This document shows positions 4,599 to 5,682 of a DNA stretch of 5,682 nt, piece after piece; position 1 is the first letter of the stretch, and every line of letters starts with the position of its first letter. The stretch lies in assembly GCA_947452665.1 (NCBI GenBank), contig CANGEH010000157.1, positions 1 to 5,682 on the forward strand, in the 5' to 3' direction. A program made the translations under genes and the position numbers. This stretch comes from Caulobacteraceae bacterium (GTDB taxonomy: Bacteria; Pseudomonadota; Alphaproteobacteria; Caulobacterales; Caulobacteraceae). Below the pieces are notes generated by a model that was not told the origin of the DNA, made no database searches, and saw only the letters and a list, made by a program, of their open reading frames with translations.

Positions 4599-5682
4599 TC
4601 AGACATTCAACAACAAAAATTCGCGCTCCCACGGGCTAATCGTGCGCATAAAGGCCTCATACTCGGCCATCTTGACCCGCGAATAGGCGCTGATGAAGCT
4701 GGCCCCCAGGATATCAGCCAAGGGCGCGCAGGCCTGAAGATGGGTAACCGATTCGATCAGGCTGCGCGGCAGTTCGACCCCGCGAAGATTAGCATCGGTA
4801 TCCACCGGGGCTGTGGGCTTGAGCCCTTCAATCATGCCCAGATATCCAGTGGCCAAGACCGCGGCTATAGCCAGATAGGGATTGGCATCTGAAGACGGAA
4901 CCCGATTTTCAACTCGCCGATTGGCGGCATCGGACGGCGGCACTCGAATACCGGCGGTGCGATTATCATAGCCCCACTGGGTATTGACCGGGGCACCGGA
5001 TTCCTTGCTGATGCGGCGATAGGAATTCACATAAGGGGCCAATATACCCATAATGGCGGGCATATAGCGCTGCTGGCCAGCAATAAAGCTATAGAAAAGG
5101 GCGGTCGGGCCCCCGGTTTCGCTATCAGAAAACAGATTGTGCCGACCTTCCAGATCGACGATCGACTGGTGGATATGCATGGCCGAGCCTGGCTCTGCCG
5201 CCATGGGCTTGGCCATAAAGGTGGCATAGATTTCATGCTCCATCGCCGCTTCGCGAATGGTGCGCTTGAACATAAACACCTGGTCGGCCAGTTCCAACGC
5301 ATTGCCATGGCGCAGATTGATCTCCATCTGGGCAACACCGCTTTCATGGATCAGGGTATCGATCTCTAGGCCCTGCTGCTCTGAGTACTCATACATGTCC
5401 TCAAACAGGGCATCGAATTCATTGACCGCCGAGATCGAATAGCCTTGCCGCCCGGTCTCAGGCCGACCTGACCGCCCAATCGGCGGCTTGAGCGGATAGT
5501 CTGGATCAACATTTTTCTCGACTAGATAAAACTCAAGCTCCGGTGCGACCACAGGGTCCCAACCCTTGGCATGGTAGAGGGACAGAACCCGGCGCAGCAC
5601 CTGGCGCGGGCTTTCCTCGACCGGCCGACCATCCGGGTGATAGGCATCATGGATCACCTGACCGGTCGGGTCCTGGGCCCAC
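4599..5682 (-). CDS. puuA: Gamma-glutamylputrescine synthetase-like, glutamine synthetase family, 5' end cut by window edge
   Basis: The last 360 residues of a glutamine-synthetase-fold ligase; E. coli PuuA is about 472, so roughly 110 residues are missing. The frame stays open to the right edge through WAQDPTG, so the GTG at 5657 is internal, not the start. Metal and glutamate motifs are intact: PELEFYL (visible residues 47-53), HESGVAQMEINL (111-122), the ATP-site HIHQS (168-172) and NRTAGIRVP (239-247). The protein ends PWEREFLLLNV, as expected for PuuA-type proteins. PuuA joins glutamate to putrescine using ATP, the first step of the gamma-glutamylated polyamine route. The adjacent puuB-type gene favours this over true nitrogen-assimilating GlnA. 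I do not see the adenylylation-site tyrosine region typical of GlnA, though I could not align it. Related glutamylpolyamine or glutamylamine ligases with other amine substrates remain possible. Confidence 0.9.
   Translation of the reverse strand, partial: WAQDPTGQVIHDAYHPDGRPVEESPRQVLRRVLSLYHAKGWDPVVAPELEFYLVEKNVDPDYPLKPPIGRSGRPETGRQGYSISAVNEFDALFEDMYEYSEQQGLEIDTLIHESGVAQMEINLRHGNALELADQVFMFKRTIREAAMEHEIYATFMAKPMAAEPGSAMHIHQSIVDLEGRHNLFSDSETGGPTALFYSFIAGQQRYMPAIMGILAPYVNSYRRISKESGAPVNTQWGYDNRTAGIRVPPSDAANRRVENRVPSSDANPYLAIAAVLATGYLGMIEGLKPTAPVDTDANLRGVELPRSLIESVTHLQACAPLADILGASFISAYSRVKMAEYEAFMRTISPWEREFLLLNV

Noticed and set aside
3827..4892. Plus-strand open frames over puuB and puuA
   Set aside because: They are antisense to two well-conserved enzymes and have no motif of their own.

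Overview
The window looks like a piece of an alphaproteobacterial genome. It has moderately high GC in the genes and Shine-Dalgarno starts, and its protein families (an orphan-type small ParA, a NagK-like FAH hydrolase, a PuuA/PuuB pair) are familiar from that class. The class assignment is an inference from remembered family resemblance, not from a search. Whether the replicon is a chromosome, chromid or plasmid cannot be settled here.

Layout, left to right. (1) 1-448, minus: the first 149 residues of a small ParA-type ATPase, cut by the left edge. (2) 449-913: a 465-bp non-coding region. Just upstream of parA it holds four GCTAG-headed repeats at an exact 10-bp period. These are followed by a 170-bp AT-rich island (about 29% GC by hand count) with several palindromes and three copies of TAGATATC, and then a GC-rich stretch with a hairpin. 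(3) 914-1543, minus: beta-carbonic anhydrase (can). (4) 1695-2399, minus: an FAH-family hydrolase resembling fumarylpyruvate hydrolase, with an intrinsic terminator separating it from can. (5) 2610-3310, plus: two overlapping small membrane-protein genes resembling the YqjD/ElaB - YqjE pair. (6) 3307-5682, minus: puuB (gamma-glutamylputrescine oxidase type) directly behind puuA (gamma-glutamylpolyamine synthetase type). puuA runs off the right edge.

How they work together. puuA and puuB are adjacent and almost certainly cotranscribed; they would glutamylate a polyamine such as putrescine and then oxidise it, feeding carbon and nitrogen into 4-aminobutyrate metabolism. The two small membrane proteins overlap by 4 bp and are probably translationally coupled. 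can and the FAH hydrolase are ordinary metabolic genes with no evident link to each other beyond orientation.

The least ordinary part is 449-730. A small ParA lacking an N-terminal DNA-binding domain, preceded by short phased tandem repeats and an AT-rich island, is the arrangement expected of a type Ib partition locus (ParA plus a small centromere-binding protein). The partner gene would lie beyond the left edge, so this remains a hypothesis.
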